64,000 nucleotides of DNA from assembly GCA_013396755.1 (NCBI GenBank), contig VWZF01003192.1, forward strand, positions 501,720-565,719, given 5' to 3'. Of the stretch, positions 41,601 through 54,438 are shown one piece after another; within the stretch, counting starts at the first letter, position 1; the number at the start of each line of letters is the position of its first letter. Position numbers and translations under genes: made by a program. Origin of the DNA: Sclerurus mexicanus. Taxonomy: Eukaryota > Chordata > Aves > Passeriformes > Furnariidae. A model generated the notes under the pieces. The model did not search any database. It was not told where the DNA came from and saw only the letters and a program-made list of their open reading frames with translations.

Positions 41601-44600
41601 CTAAATCACTTTTCAAACAGGCATTAGGAATTCAGAGTCTGCTTCAATGAGTCAATGAAGCCTAAAAAAAGTTTTTCAGAACTACTGAATGTTATTAAGC
41701 ACTTTATTTCATAGAGGCATCCCTTTATTAAATACCACACTTGAAAACAAAAGAATATATCGCATTGAGAAAGTTGAAATATATGTAATACATCAAATTA
41801 AATAAAAGTTAGGATAAAGTTATCGTGATTTTTCTGTAATTTATGCCTCCCTGGTTGTTAGCACTGTCAGCAGATGGCAGTGCAGTCAGCTTTCCAAAAG
41901 GCAAAGAAAGGTCCTTTTAAGGAGAATATTTATATTCATGTCAAAGGAAGTATTATTCAAGACCCAACTGTTTAGCAAAATTCTGTCCATAATTATGTAT
42001 CCATACTGAACAGACAGTTTTCCTTCCAGATTTTCCATGGACACCAAAAATTGTGTATGAGAAAAAACCTATTCAGATTGGTTTTCAAATGCTGCACTGG
42101 AACTCACAGTGCTGGTGCTTAAAAGAAACCTCACCTTTGCTTTAAATTTTCCATTACCTAAGCCAGTACAGCAATTAGACATACAACTGTACATACAAGA
42201 GTTCATACAATGACTTGAAGATTAACTAATCCCTCATCTGAATTAGTTAAAAATAAAAGGTGTAGAAACATAACATTGCATTTTCAGCAGAGGGAGCTGC
42301 TTGTTTAGAAATTGAAAGAGTTCAGCCAGGGAAGCCCATCAGATTAACGTTCAGTTTTTCATGCAAACTGGGATATACTTTTGGGATTATGCAAATTTTG
42401 GTCTGGTTTAAGCAAACTGCTTGAAGTACTTTAAAATAAAAAAAATATAGGTAATTCTGAAAAATTCAAGTGGTTTTTTTAAGAATATAAAATTCTTTCA
42501 ATTTTTAAAGAGCTAAAGCCCCAAACATGCTACTCTAGTCTGTGCAAATACTAGAATCAGGAATCAGCAGTTCATGTGGACATTGACCACAAATAACGAA
42601 AAACTACCACAGTTTCCTTTTACTCACCTTAATCAAGGGGAAAGCCCAAACAAATTGAAACAACATGTTCTTTCCACAAAACATCAACTACTTAAACTTT
42701 AAAATAAGACATGTAAAGCAAAGCGGTTCCCCCACACTATTTCAACACTACCGCTGAAAGAAGTCATCTTGTTCTTGCAAATTATATTTATGTTTTAAGG
42801 TAGTTTCCATGGGCCACTGAACTAAGCAGTAATGTGAGATGCCTACCTTTATAGGCTACTTCCCAATGACCTTCCAGGGAGTGATTTCGATTGGTGATCA
42901 CATACTGATATCCGACCCAGAACCTACCAAAAAATTAAGTTACATTCTAAAGATACAGGGCAAAAACATACTAACAAATTTAATGACACAGAACCTTCCA
43001 ATGTGTTTATGCATAAAAGCTAAATTACAAAACATTCTCATGATTTTTTTCCTTACCATTTCAGCCCATATGTTGGCAACATAGAGAGACTACACTTGAG
43101 GAATAGAGGAAAATACTTGATAGTTTACAAATTACAACTGACATGTCTTTTATTTCTACTCATACTAAGCACCTTATTCTGTTGTTAAAGCAGCACTCTA
43201 GTATCAAAAACTCAAAAATCACACAACAGTATCCAGAAGTTGAGTATTTCAAAATACATACAACTTATGTCAGACTGTTCTGGATCAAACCATCTAACTC
43301 TCCAGAGACAGAGCTACATCATTACTGAACCACTCCTGGTGATCTCTCATGGCAGCCCATGAGCCTGACAAAAAACCCACAGGCAGAAAAGAAAGGAATT
43401 GTTTGTTGTGAACTAGCAGAATGACATATCTAAAGCCACCAGAACATCGTTGCTGCAACTCAGAATGGCTTTTTACTTCACTCCTATCTCAAAGCTGCAG
43501 CCTTTTTTTAGAGCTACGAGTTGGAAATCAAATCCTGTTGAAAAATTTAAATAATTATGTCTACACAAGGTAGTGCAGCAGTGAAATCCACCTTCCCTGT
43601 TGCAGTTCAAGAATAACTGTACATTGCTGAGATAACCCAGAGACAAAAAGACTCTGCTGAATTGAATTATCTGTTAATGTTAATTAAAACAGAAAATACA
43701 GACAGGCCGCTGCCAAACAACCAACCAGCCTGTTCATACTGGGTTACTCACCTGATGTCAATTTTATGATTAGATTTGCTACACAAACTGAACAACCAGC
43801 ATTTGTATCACTCAGAAACCACTCCCATGTAATAAGATCTTTGTCCTTTCCTTCCTACTCACCTCCCCTGGTCCTTCCTTACAAATGCCTTCTCTTCCAA
43901 GTCCCACTCCTGAGCCAGGATGAACCTCAGCTCCTGGTCTGCAGTGAAGGTGGCGAGGGATCCGTTCACCCGCTGACATGTCTGCACAGCGTCCCAGTAG
44001 TTCTCCCCATTTAAATACACCCTGTAACAGCTGGCTGTGCCCTCATAGTGGTGCCATCCTGTTGGGCACTTTCCTAGGAAACATGAAGAATAGAAGGGAA
44101 ACCATTCCCCCCAAATTAGGATCTTTACGATAATGCGCTCTAATCAGTTTATGACAATGCAATGAATGAGCACTTGGATGCGTACCCACAATACAGCGCA
44201 CACTTCACCTCTGCAGGAGGAGGTGCACACATGACAGATCACTGAAGGCTTACTTTACTACAGCTTCTGATAAATGCTGGTTTTCTTTAGATGTTTTTTA
44301 AAAGATGCAACTCCTAGTAAAGTTTCATCACACTGTGACAGCCTTTAAAGTTTTTAATTAAGACTGACGATCAACTGTGGAAGATATTCCTCTACATATC
44401 TCCATAAAACCAATCAACTTGATCAATACAAGTAAAAAGAACCAGCAAGAGGCAAGAACTAAAAAACAGAGGTGGCCAATTTAATGACTGCATTTCTGTG
44501 AGGTGCTTAGCAATACATCCAATTTGCTGTGAATTTTTCAGCCTCCTCTTACAAACAGTCTCAGCAGTATTCACATAAACCTGCTCCCAGAGTCAATCAC

Positions 44601-47600
44601 TAAAGATGATGGGGGTTCTGGGAAAATTACTGGTTGCTTTGGAAAACCATCACTGTAAGGTGGATCTTTGGGAAATAAGAAGGTAATGGTGTGAACTGCT
44701 GTCTTGGCTTTCTCTCAATTAACTCAACTGAGGGAACCTGAAACAAAAGCCTGGAGCCATTTCTGGAAGAAACAGGCCCATGGGCTTTGGACTGACATTC
44801 ATGGAGGTGACAGGTGACTAACAGAGAGAATCATGGAGACAGGTGCATGAAATTCAAAAGTATTATTTTAGCACTTGTGCCTCAAGTATTAATTTTGCAC
44901 ACATTCAGAAATTATTTCATGTTCATTGCATGCAATTCCCAGTTCTGTTCTCAAGACTCTATTCCCTTCAGAAACAGTGATCTTTACCGTCAGAGATATA
45001 CAAACTTACATCTGAAACCCATTAATTAAATACTTTTCCTCATTCTCCATTTATTTATGATCTTTTAAGATCTACTGTTTACATCACTAAGGAGGGGCAG
45101 AATACAGTACCAATCAGACTGTAGAGCATATTAGGAATTGCTATATTGATTTCTAAATTGCTTTATTGTCCTCTATAAATTTTAATAAGATAATTTAGCT
45201 CCCAGAACCCACAATAAATCAAAATACCAATCATTTGTCTTTTTCAGATCACCACAATTCAAACCATCACTCCCATGTTCCAGATGTTCCCATGTCTTCC
45301 CCCCATGTCCTTTTCCTAACCTGTCCCATCCCACTCTCCAAGGCAGTGCAGTGTCTCATTCCCAGATCACTGGATGACCCCTGGAGCAAAGAAGGAACCA
45401 AACTAAGAGGGAAAAGGCAGGGGAGACTTAGATGTTTTGGGCCTGGAGAGATGAGAAGGGCACTTGCAGGACATCCATAATGCTTTAGGTAGGGCTGGGA
45501 CTAGGATGCCTACAGTGACACAAGCAGTGCTGCAGGTGAGAGGGCAGGATTTAAAATAGCCTAAATTTCTAAATTAATTAGCAGGAAGATGGCCCAGATT
45601 TCCCAGTCTGCAACTTACTGCTAAATCGGACAGGCTGTGCCACGTTGACAGTGTGAAAGCGGGTTGTGTCTCCTCCTCTCCCTCGGCTGTGCCTCGAGTC
45701 CACATTCTCCTTGCCATGGTAAGTTCGCTGGTCCCCTGTCAAGCCTGGGGACCAGAAGGAATAGTCAGTACTGGCGAAAGATGCAAGCAAAGGCAGATTT
45801 CATTTTATTAAGCTTTCTCTGGGTTTTAATTCAAGATATATGTGATACATGGTACACGCAGGTAAACAAAAATGGCACAGGACTTGATGCTCTTCATTCC
45901 AACTGCTGCAGCAAATGCATCATCTCTGGTGCATTTTATCTGTCCCTGCTAACAGACCTACCCACTCCCCAGCTGCTTCGTTCCTCAGCTGTGTGTTCAA
46001 GGACAAAAGACAACTTCTCCAATATAATTACCAACACATTGTCTGAGATCTAGGACAAAATTAAAACCAGGGAAGGAAACCTATCTTCAGCCAGAAGAAT
46101 GAGGGTTTTTGTTCACTCTCAGGCTTTTATAGAAAATGTTAGTTTGTTACTTTTGACACAAAATCACACACCCTCTGGGTCTAACAATTGCATATGGCAA
46201 TTGGGTCCAGTATCTTAGGAAGAACACTGTGCAAGATGTTATTCAGAAAAAGGGGCTGGAGGGCTCCCTGTGCCTGCCAGGAGTAAATAAAGAACACACA
46301 ATTCAGGTGGAGACACTGCAGGGTGGGCCACAGCCAGCAAAACTAGCAGGATTCTAAGCAGAAAGGCTGCCACAGTGGTGGGGAGAAACCTTTTGAGAAA
46401 GATGGAGACGAGCACTGAGAAAGATTAATCTGGAAACAAGGGATTAACCTTAAAGAGAAAAAAATGAAGAACACAAGAATGTAAGCACTAGAAGTACCTA
46501 CTAGTATGTTACTACTATGAGATCTTAGTGAAGGTAAGAGAATTTAACCAGCAGAGAGAGATGTGCAGACATTAATTTCTATATAAAAAATCAGCTTATT
46601 TTCCTTTAAAGCTGATTAGCTCTATTTAGCCTCACTAAACCAAATAAACCAGTCATGATCCCAAATACAGAGGAGCTACATAGTTGTCTTCAACAGGTTT
46701 AACTACATCTGTTTGAAATATATAGGAAACCACTTCAGTTACAACTTTTTCATTTCAGATTATCTTTAGAAAGCAAGGGATTTGCAGCAATTTCACAACA
46801 ATTTAGACCCCCAGCTGGAGGCTGTTCAGTGCATTACCTGGGGGAAAGACCTCCACAAGACCCAACATCAAACTGCACTCCTTAGAACAAATGTTAGCCC
46901 TGATGAGCAAAAAAATCCCCAGCTGTAGCCCAGGGACAGCAGAGTTGCTTTGCATTCATCTGGCTCTAGCATACTGAGTTTGCCCTGGGTTAATGGGATA
47001 AGCAAGGGATATTTAATTATCACGTTATCCCAGGAATTACATGTCTACAGAGATCACCTATTAAGGAACGGCTGTGCATAATACACTCGCACGGCCTTAC
47101 AGGAGTAAAGTACTAATTCTAGTGTTCAATATTAGAATACTCTATCACAGGCAAGAAGTCAGTGCCAAGGAATTCAGTCAGCATGCATTTCAAAGGACAC
47201 TAAATGGTGAAATAATTTGACAGTGAAGATTAATGATTTTTTATTAATTTAGAGGCTAATCTATTCTTAGTTTTAGAATTTGGTTTTAATCCTAATGGTT
47301 CAGTAGGAGTATTTACACTGTGATTGTCAGAGCAAAACTGAGACACTAAAAAAGCAAATCTTTAGTTATAGCAAGACTTTAAAAATAATGCTAACTAAAT
47401 GCAGAATGTTTTATCAAATTGCACTGAGCTCAGCATGGGAAGCTCTCTTTTGCAATGGCATTAAATGGTACCAGCTAAACCCAAAGAGCCAGTAAGAACC
47501 AAACACATGAAGAATTAGTTCCCTTTCAGAAGTGAGAGCAGATGCAGCACCATATGGCTGACCCTTCAAGGCTAAACAGAACGCCCACGAGGACTTAACA

Positions 47601-50600
47601 ATTTATCTCCCCCAGGAATAAAACACAAGTTCACAGGTTTTGACATGCAAGGTTAACAAAGGGTTACTTGGGTTAACATCTTGAATTGACAGAATTTATG
47701 CCAGATGCTTTGAAAAATAGCTGCACGGATCCCACATGAAGTGAGTGCAATCAGTCTGCGCCCAGGAAGCAGGACTCTCCTTCCTTCCTCAGCATCTGCC
47801 CGTGTCAGCAGAGTCGCTGCTGAAGCCAGGACTGAAGTGGCAGAAAGCAGCCACCACAAGTCACTTCTAAAGCCCAACGCTGTCAGCTGCTTAATAAACT
47901 GGTGCTCTTCAAATATTAAATTGCTTCTATTTGACCTGAATTTCTGTCTCCAAGAAAAGCAACGATGACAACTTTTTCCAGGGCAAAAAGGAGATGTTAA
48001 CAAGCCTCTAAGTCACTTGACTGCAGTGAAAAGCTGCTGCAGATTCTGGTGGCAAAGGTGTAATTGGACTGGTTTGCTATTGTATTTTTATAATACTCTG
48101 TGGAAGAATTTTCCATGTACTTTGCTGTTCCTGCTTCCTTTTTACAAATATTTTTATCTTTACAAATACTTTTATCTTTAAAAATAAATTAAGAGTGCCA
48201 TGGACTAAGCTTTAAGATAACAACCTAAGTCAGAAGATCACAACCTAATCATGTTTGAGTGCTTCAGAAAGGAAAAGTCTTAATTTTTAGTGCTTATATT
48301 CATACTTAATATTCTGAAAGCTATCAAATTTTGGAAGATCAGTTATTTTCTAAGATCTTTATTCTTCCAAATACTACATGCTATAAGAGCCAACAGCAGT
48401 GTTTTTACTAGCCAAGACAGACAGAGATCTGTTTCCTTTGACTTCATATAATTACTCCAGAAACATAATATCCTTGTTAGTTGGTGAGGAAAAGGAAAAA
48501 ATGGTTTCAAAGAAAAATTCATAGGGTGCTATTTTTTCCTCCCTTCAAATACTACAGCATGGTGGATGTGAGCATCTTCCAATTTGTTTCCCAATGGGTT
48601 AAGTCATGATTAGCATTCACCGAGCTCCTTCCAATTTACAGTTGCTATCTCATTCACTCCAGCACAATTATAGTCTAAGTACAGGACTACACATCAAGAA
48701 AGTTGCCCAACAGTGCTGATTTTGTGACTATTTTCAGTTGTTTAAAACTTGAAGCTACCAATTCAAAAGTCTACCATGCTGATGGCTCCTACATTTTATA
48801 ATGGTAAACTTTTTCACTGAAGCAAAACAGTGCAGCAATTGTTCAAGACAAAAATTAAGGTATCAGAAATTTTGCTTACTTTTCTAACTACCTTTTAGTT
48901 GAATATGTGTTGTCACAACCCTGAAAACTCCTAGGGAAAGCTTTGTGCCACGTGTACAAGTTTTGCTACTCCTCCTGGGGACATGGCAAAAAAAGAGGGG
49001 GAAAATGCAGCCAAATTTCAGTCTCAAAGAACTATGAGCTTGCCCATCATTCATAGAGGCTGGAAGGAATTCAGTTACATTGTCCATGCTCTTCCACGTA
49101 CATCCACGGAGATTACTCTGCAGCACTTATTCACAGGATCTCAGCAACACTTGCTTGGCATGTGATGTCTCATATGGGGAAGCCAAGCACACAAGCAGAG
49201 CAGAAAGCTCTTTTTTCATCCCCCTCCGTGTGTCCATCACTTGGATCAAGCAGAAGGAAGCAAAGAGCCAAGTCGTGCAAACGGAGTGAGAGCCAAGGAG
49301 CTGAGACCACACAAATGTGAGAGCTGGCACCAGCCAAGACAGGGACAGGCCACGAAACACATTTGCTGAGCAGTACTGCATGGGGGACAAACATGACACC
49401 AAATGGAAAACTGTGTTCCGAGGAACAAAAGGAGAAACTGTGATCTGCCACAAATGCTAAGGTCTGCTGTGCACCAAAAAAAGGGCAGACAGACAGATGA
49501 CACTTACTGTAACACAGAGAGGTCCTTGTACGGTCAGGACTCATAAAGGGGTGAATATTGGATTCTGGGGAGACGAACTACTTTCCAGAGTTACTGTGTC
49601 ACAGATGACAAGTCAGTCAAGCCAAACCCTTCACAAGGATGGATGTACTATGTCAAATTGTCTCAAAACGAAACTGTCTGTGAAGCAACCAGGTCTTGTC
49701 ATATATTATTACTTCCAAGATTTGAATTGCTTCTGTTTAAACACACTGATTCTCAAAATTTACATAAAGAGCTGCCTTGTCCACTAAGCTTCAAATTTTC
49801 TGTCCGGCATATGACTTACTAAAAGCTTGGAAAGCTTCTATTTCCATTTGGTAATTTGAGAGGTGAGAGAACTTCTAGATTAAGTCCAGTTTTTGCCTCA
49901 CTATTTGGAAATACAGTTCAGAACTTCCCAGAGAGGAGCGATTCTTCTCAGATCAAGCAACTCCCCACCATGTGCTATCAATTTTATTACGCCAGGACAT
50001 CAACGCCAACAAAGAGCAGCATCCTGCTGTGCCAAGCACTATTCAAGGCAACAGAGTGACAGAAAAGAGCTAGTAATTTAAACACATAAGAGAAGGTAAA
50101 AAAATGGTTCAGCAAGGGCCCAGAAACAGTGTGGAAGTGCGCAGAGGTTTATATCATTATTATCTAACTTTAAAAAAGGAGCTGTACTAAAAAGTGCACA
50201 AACATCAACAGTCTCTTCAACAAAACACAATATCCTTGGTGAAACAAACCCAAAGCTGTTTCTGATCACTTCACTCAGGCTCGGGGAGGCAGGTGGGGAA
50301 CAACCCCCAGGAATTCAGCTCACTGAAACCTTCCCGTGCTCCTGTTTCTGACCAAGCAGGTCCAGGAAAGCACTGAGAAATACTTCTTAAAGGAAGAATG
50401 TGACATTGCGCAAGGGCGTGCACTACAGGATGAGCTGAAGGTTTTCAAACTCAGATGCTGGGAGAAGCCCAAAGACATCTGACAGCACAATCTAACCATT
50501 TATTCCTGGAAGGAATTCTATTTTTTTAAATACGAACAAATGAAGGAAGGAAACGGAATGATCACCAATATAACTGCAAGCTGCAAAACTGATATGGATG

Positions 50601-53600
50601 GGATTTACGAAAGGCACTGGAGTTTAAGACACCCACTCTTATTCATAGGGTACAGAAACAAAGACAAGCAGAGCTATCCTAAACCCTGTTCTGCTCATCC
50701 TCCTGAAAAGGAGCTAGACCAGAAGGCCTGCAAAGAAGGTAGGGTATCTGCAGAAGCTGATCTGATATTCTGGTAGAAGCAAAGCTGGAAATCCAATAAG
50801 CAGTAAAAGGCAAACTGCAGATCCCTTCCCTCTTATGGGTTTAAATACAGAACTTTCATAAAGGTGGAAAAGTTATGTTTCTACTTTGATTATCTGTATA
50901 GAAACTTGAGGGAAAACAAGCAAAAATAATAAATTTCCATTTGTACAAGTCCTTGTTTGAGATGCCATTTCACAGAATACAGTACTTTGGGACAAACTAT
51001 TTTTAGGACCAAGTACTGTTGACACGGAACAGTACACAAATTTCATGAAGCTCCACTGCTTAAGCAGAAACGAGTCACAGGCACATGCTACAGGAACCCC
51101 CCCAGCAATTTTTAATATGCTCACAACAGCAAGCAGCCACTGGTTTTAGTTGACCAGAGATGAATTGAGGGTAATCACTGCTGCAGATTCCACTGACAGA
51201 CACACGTGTGCCTAGTGGGAAGGGCAGGGGGAACGGGACTTTGCACATGGTAAATCTGGGACCAAAAGGAATTCCATGTTTTAAAGGAAAATAGTCATTC
51301 TGATAAGTGACAGCAAGAACAAAAAGCTATAATGACAATCTTTAGAGAAATGTATGGTCTAGCAAAAAACAGGTATATCATACACTTATTCAGATTGTCA
51401 ATGAATTAATGTCTTATCTAACGGTGTTCTGAAAGAAATGCCAGAAGAAATTAGTCTAACAAAAAAGTCTTAGGATTTGGAGTGTTTCTTATACTGCAAA
51501 CAACACATGAATGCCAAATTAATTTATTAATTACAGATCCTCTTCTTTTAATAGGACCTTTGTTACTAACACAAATGAAACCAGGCCTGGAAAAGACGAA
51601 CAAAACCAACAGCGGCAAATAACTTCTAATGACTTTGTAGTAAACCTTTCAAAATACCGACATGACTAAGTAGTCATTGAAACACACCTTCGACACCACC
51701 ACAAAACCCTAGTTCACTGGCACTGATCTCTTCCAAGTTGCTCATGTTGGAGCGTGCCATTAGTAGCTCAAAGGCTGAAGATTAACAAGCTTCCCTACCA
51801 GATTCACGGCCCTTTCTTGCAAGCTTTCTTTTCATGCTTCAGAGAGTTTTCATGCCTTTTAATTTGAAGATATTTTAATTCTTCAAGTTTCACAAGTCCA
51901 GGTGGCTTCACTAACTAGTTCTTTTAGTCTTCAGCCTGGCTTTATTGAAACTAAGAACTTTTTAATTAAAGTATTTACATTTAGCTGAATCATCTCACGA
52001 TTGCTCATCTAAATCCAAAGGCATTTTCTAAATTTAAAGCTGCATCATTTCTTGTAAATTCAGTGGCCAAAGAAGAAAGTTGCCACTCCTGAGTATGACT
52101 ATGTGCTACTATTATTAGGAGCATTAGCTCCCCAGTTCATGTCCCAAGACCTAGTCTCTCCTTTGACTGGTCACATACGTATTGCTTTTCCCAGAGTAAG
52201 AAAACCATACTCTTCCAAACTGACTCTGGCCTTAGGTTTACTTTCATTGATGTTATTCCTTTTTATTCTCCAGCACACCATTCACACGCACACCAACCTC
52301 TCCTGATTCTTGACAGCTCCAAATAATGCTTGCCCTTCAACACCCATTTCAGGTCACGATGCAATCCCACCATTTTTTTGTTACAGGTATAATACTTTTT
52401 ACATCCTGCACCAGTTGTTCTTGTTCCTCTGGTTTGCTGGCTGCACTCCTCACATTACTGTGCAAATATATTGGTTCTTTCACAAATGCCACACCTGCTT
52501 TCTGGCTCTTTTACTGAGCGCAGCCTTTTCACCAATTACTTATCTAATTACTCCTCTCATCAAGTGCAATACCTTCCTTCTCTATGCTGTCCATCATTTT
52601 CCCCTCTAGTATTCTTTATGTATGTTATTCTTCTTTTCCTGCATACCGACATGGTGGTGAATCAAGTCTCTCCCACATCTTGTTTCTTTAAAGTTCTTCT
52701 CATTTTGTCAGGCCAGGCAGTAGAGCAAGACCTACACCCCAAACACAAAGCCACAGCCTATGTACTGAGAAATTTACTTCCATGAAATCCTCTTCATATA
52801 CCAAATATTCTTGGGAACTCCAGTCCTCGAGTCGACCCCATCCTGGTGCACACTCCATGCAACAACTTAAATTGCCAACTAATACACCAGGCAACAAGAG
52901 AAAAATAGTTCCCTACTAATGTGGATGTTCAAACATTCCTACAAGCGAAGTCTTCAGTGCTTTCTGAGCAAATCCAAACAGTAACATGACTCTGCCTTCC
53001 CCATGTCACTGAATTCCATTAGACTCCAGAATTTCATTAGGTCCCTAGATTTTCACATTTGGCCAAAGTTAGCTAAAAAGGAAGAAGAATAACGACACAA
53101 CTATAAAAGCATATTTCTTTAGGGCATCCACACTGTAAAGAATATTCTTAAACAGACTATCACTGGCACAGCTTAATTTTCAATGTCAGAAGAAATTACC
53201 AACTGTTTTTCCCCTTTGCTGCAAATATACACACACACAAATGAGCCAAAAGCCTTCTAAAAAGAGCACTGATATTCTAAGCTTTCTAAAAAGAGCACTG
53301 GGGATCTGGCTCACCATGGCACACTTTCAAAGTATGACTGTTAGATTTACTAGAAAATACGACTATTAAAAAAGTTTGTTGCTGCAAAACACCAATATTA
53401 TTATTTTGTAGCACCTCTGTAAAACATCTCAAAACTCAGAATGACAACAGACTGAACGCTGCCATGACAATGCCACAGAGTTCATGATACTCTCTCCAAG
53501 AAGATTTAAGAAGTTCCTTGTCAGTGAACTACTTAAACAGTTTTTGAATGTAATTTAGTCACACCATGTAAATAAAAGGTTTTAATTATGCCACAGTTGA

Positions 53601-54438
53601 ATTCATGCTTTCAAGTACCTGTTCCACTGCTCTTAACAGAAAAAAAATTACAGGTCCCCTCACTTTTAAGATACACAAGAAAGAGTTGCACTGGCCTGTT
53701 TGTCAAGAACAAATTAAATAGTCACAATTTTTCTTTGCTTGTTTCGAGGCACATCTCAGCATCCAGTAGCTTCAGCACAGAACCACTGCTGCTAACAGCC
53801 TCTTGAAAGCAGGAGGTCATGGGAGTTCACGAGGAGCAAATACAACAGCTTGTCTGGCAGAACAAAGTTCTCCACTTAAGCACAAGAAGCATAATCAGAA
53901 TATGGAGCAATAAAACGAGCTCTCTACCCAAGTCCAGTAATGTCATCCAGCACCATTTGAGTGATACACTCATACAACCAAATCAGTAATTCCAAATTTA
54001 ACCACGGGCTTATGTGTCATTTCGACTTAATTGCAACATGATTTTTTCCTTGTCATGAAAGTCTCTTCTTAGACTACAAACAAACTCTCCTCATCTCCAG
54101 GATACCTGCTCACACAGAGTAATTCAGACAAGCAAAAAACTGTTTGCAGCATTAACTGCCCAAAATGAAGAGCGGCCAACTCGAACTTTGCTAATAATAG
54201 GTACCGGTCTATCAAAAAATCCCCAATTTCAAATAAAAATAAGCAAGCTATCTGAAAGAGTCCTGCTGCAAAATAAGCTGCCATTGGGATGAGCATTCTG
54301 CTCAGACTTCCTTACCTGGACAGTCAACTTCATCGCTCTCGTCCTCGCAGGTGGGCCATCCATCACACTGCCAGTTTGAAGGGATGCACTGAATGGTGCC
54401 ACTCCGACACGCAAACTGCCCTGGGGTGCAGCGTAGCT
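32365..54438 (-). CDS. DGCR2: DGCR2 (integral membrane protein IDD), exons 2-10; first exon outside window
   Basis: Single-pass membrane protein of the 22q11 DiGeorge region, thought to act in cell adhesion or recognition. Exons (transcript order): 54438-54316, 45744-45619, 44073-43863, 42923-42847, 41047-40871, 39603-39400, 34244-34092, 33631-33395, 32606-32365; all have GT/AG borders and consistent phase, 1550 coding bases in total. Domain order is LDL-receptor class A, linker, C-type lectin, VWC-like cysteine module, transmembrane helix, cytoplasmic tail with two PPPPY motifs. Exon 2 begins mid-codon (AG of a Glu codon), so the signal-peptide exon lies upstream. None was found up to 64,000, so intron 1 exceeds 9.5 kb. 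The order and sequence agree with vertebrate DGCR2. Confidence 0.95.
33395..33631 (-). CDS. DGCR2: DGCR2 exon 9: cytoplasmic tail with two PPPPY motifs
   Basis: HHFNLGRRMPGFDYGPDGFG, then FHDPPPPYTAYKY and HPDDPPPPYEASV. The paired PPxY sequences are the binding motif of WW-domain proteins such as NEDD4-type ubiquitin ligases. Borders are GAAATAG and GTATGCAGG. Confidence 0.95.
34092..34244 (-). CDS. DGCR2: DGCR2 exon 8: transmembrane helix
   Basis: After SLFDSMAGGMR comes the hydrophobic LIVSCISSFLILSLLLFMV, then the basic stop-transfer segment HRLRQRRRERIESLIGAN. This indicates a type I orientation with the tail in the cytoplasm. Confidence 0.96.
34245..36200 (-). other. DGCR2 intron between exons 7 and 8, distal part
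   Basis: Moderately AT-rich intron sequence. No RNA gene or known repeat recognised. Confidence 0.4.
36205..37000 (+). mobile_element. Probable solo LTR of an endogenous retrovirus
   Basis: A roughly 0.75-0.8 kb insert of different composition within the DGCR2 intron. It shows a long pyrimidine-rich tract (about 36748-36835), TTTTTATACAGTAGCC, and a poly(A) signal AATAAA (36890-36895) followed by a T/G-rich stretch (GGACCCTCTGACTTTTGTCA), the usual U3-R-U5 order. It probably starts with TGT and ends in ACA, but a matching target-site duplication was not found, so the edges are approximate. No internal retroviral genes are present next to it. Confidence 0.45.
37001..38590 (-). other. DGCR2 intron sequence
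   Basis: AT-rich intron; nothing recognised. Confidence 0.4.
38598..38800 (-). mobile_element. CR1 LINE fragment
   Basis: CAGAATGTTTGAAGTTGAAAGGAACATC, in segments AGAATGTTTGAAGTTGAAAG and CCTAATCCAACCCCTGCTCG, then AGAGCAGGTTGCCCAGAAGA, is a diverged inverted CR1 3' end within an intron of DGCR2. Confidence 0.78.
39400..39603 (-). CDS. DGCR2: DGCR2 exon 7: VWC-like cysteine module
   Basis: Begins QTCVDIKDNIVDEGYYFTPK, then DPCLSCTCHNGEPEMCVAAL and ECCKFTCLDP. The CxxC and CC-x-x-x-C pattern is that of a von Willebrand factor type C module. Borders are GTTCTAG and GTAAGAGG. Confidence 0.95.
40165..40340 (-). mobile_element. CR1 LINE fragment, old copy
   Basis: GAAGAGACCTGAGGAGTTCT, CAAAGCAGGGTCAGCCATG and CTGGTTATAAAAACCTCTGA resemble the inverted CR1 3' region. 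More diverged than the others. Confidence 0.6.
40871..41047 (-). CDS. DGCR2: DGCR2 exon 6: end of C-type lectin domain
   Basis: SSEVFLPPDPIFGPAMSEKE, NVLCAQLQCFHFPTLRHHGL, then ENCYEKSSFLCKR, the terminal lectin-fold cysteine motif. Borders are CTGTTCCAG and GTAAGTTG. Confidence 0.95.
42847..42923 (-). CDS. DGCR2: DGCR2 exon 5: lectin domain WVGYQ strand
   Basis: 25 codons, FWVGYQYVITNRNHSLEG, then HWEVAYK. Too short to stand out as an open frame; placed by its sequence and by GT/AG borders that keep phase with exons 4 and 6. Confidence 0.94.
43863..44073 (-). CDS. DGCR2: DGCR2 exon 4: first half of C-type lectin domain
   Basis: Starts KCPTGWHHYEGTASCYRVYL and continues through ENYWDAVQTCQRVNGSLATF to EWDLEEKAFV. 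Shows the lectin-fold cysteines and a glycosylation sequon NGS. The acceptor TTTCCTAG gives an Arg-Lys-Cys-Pro junction with exon 3. Confidence 0.93.
45619..45744 (-). CDS. DGCR2: DGCR2 exon 3: linker before lectin domain
   Basis: Encodes LTGDQRTYHGKENVDSRHSR, then GRGGDTTRFHTVNVAQPVRF. The second half is strongly conserved in vertebrate DGCR2. Borders are GGTCCCCAG and GTAAGTTG. Confidence 0.93.
45745..54315 (-). other. DGCR2 intron 2 (8.6 kb)
   Basis: Large AT-rich intron between the LDLRA exon and the linker exon. No coding exon, RNA gene or clear mobile element recognised; it includes two short local duplications (TTCTAAAAAGAGCACTG near 53255 and again near 53285). Confidence 0.45.
54316..54438 (-). 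CDS. DGCR2: DGCR2 exon 2: LDL-receptor class A module
   Basis: LRCTPGQFACRSGTIQCIPS, then NWQCDGWPTCEDESDEVDCP. Six Cys and the acidic calcium-binding motif D-x-S-D-E of an LDLRA repeat are present. Borders are CTTTCCTAG and GTAAGG. Confidence 0.95.
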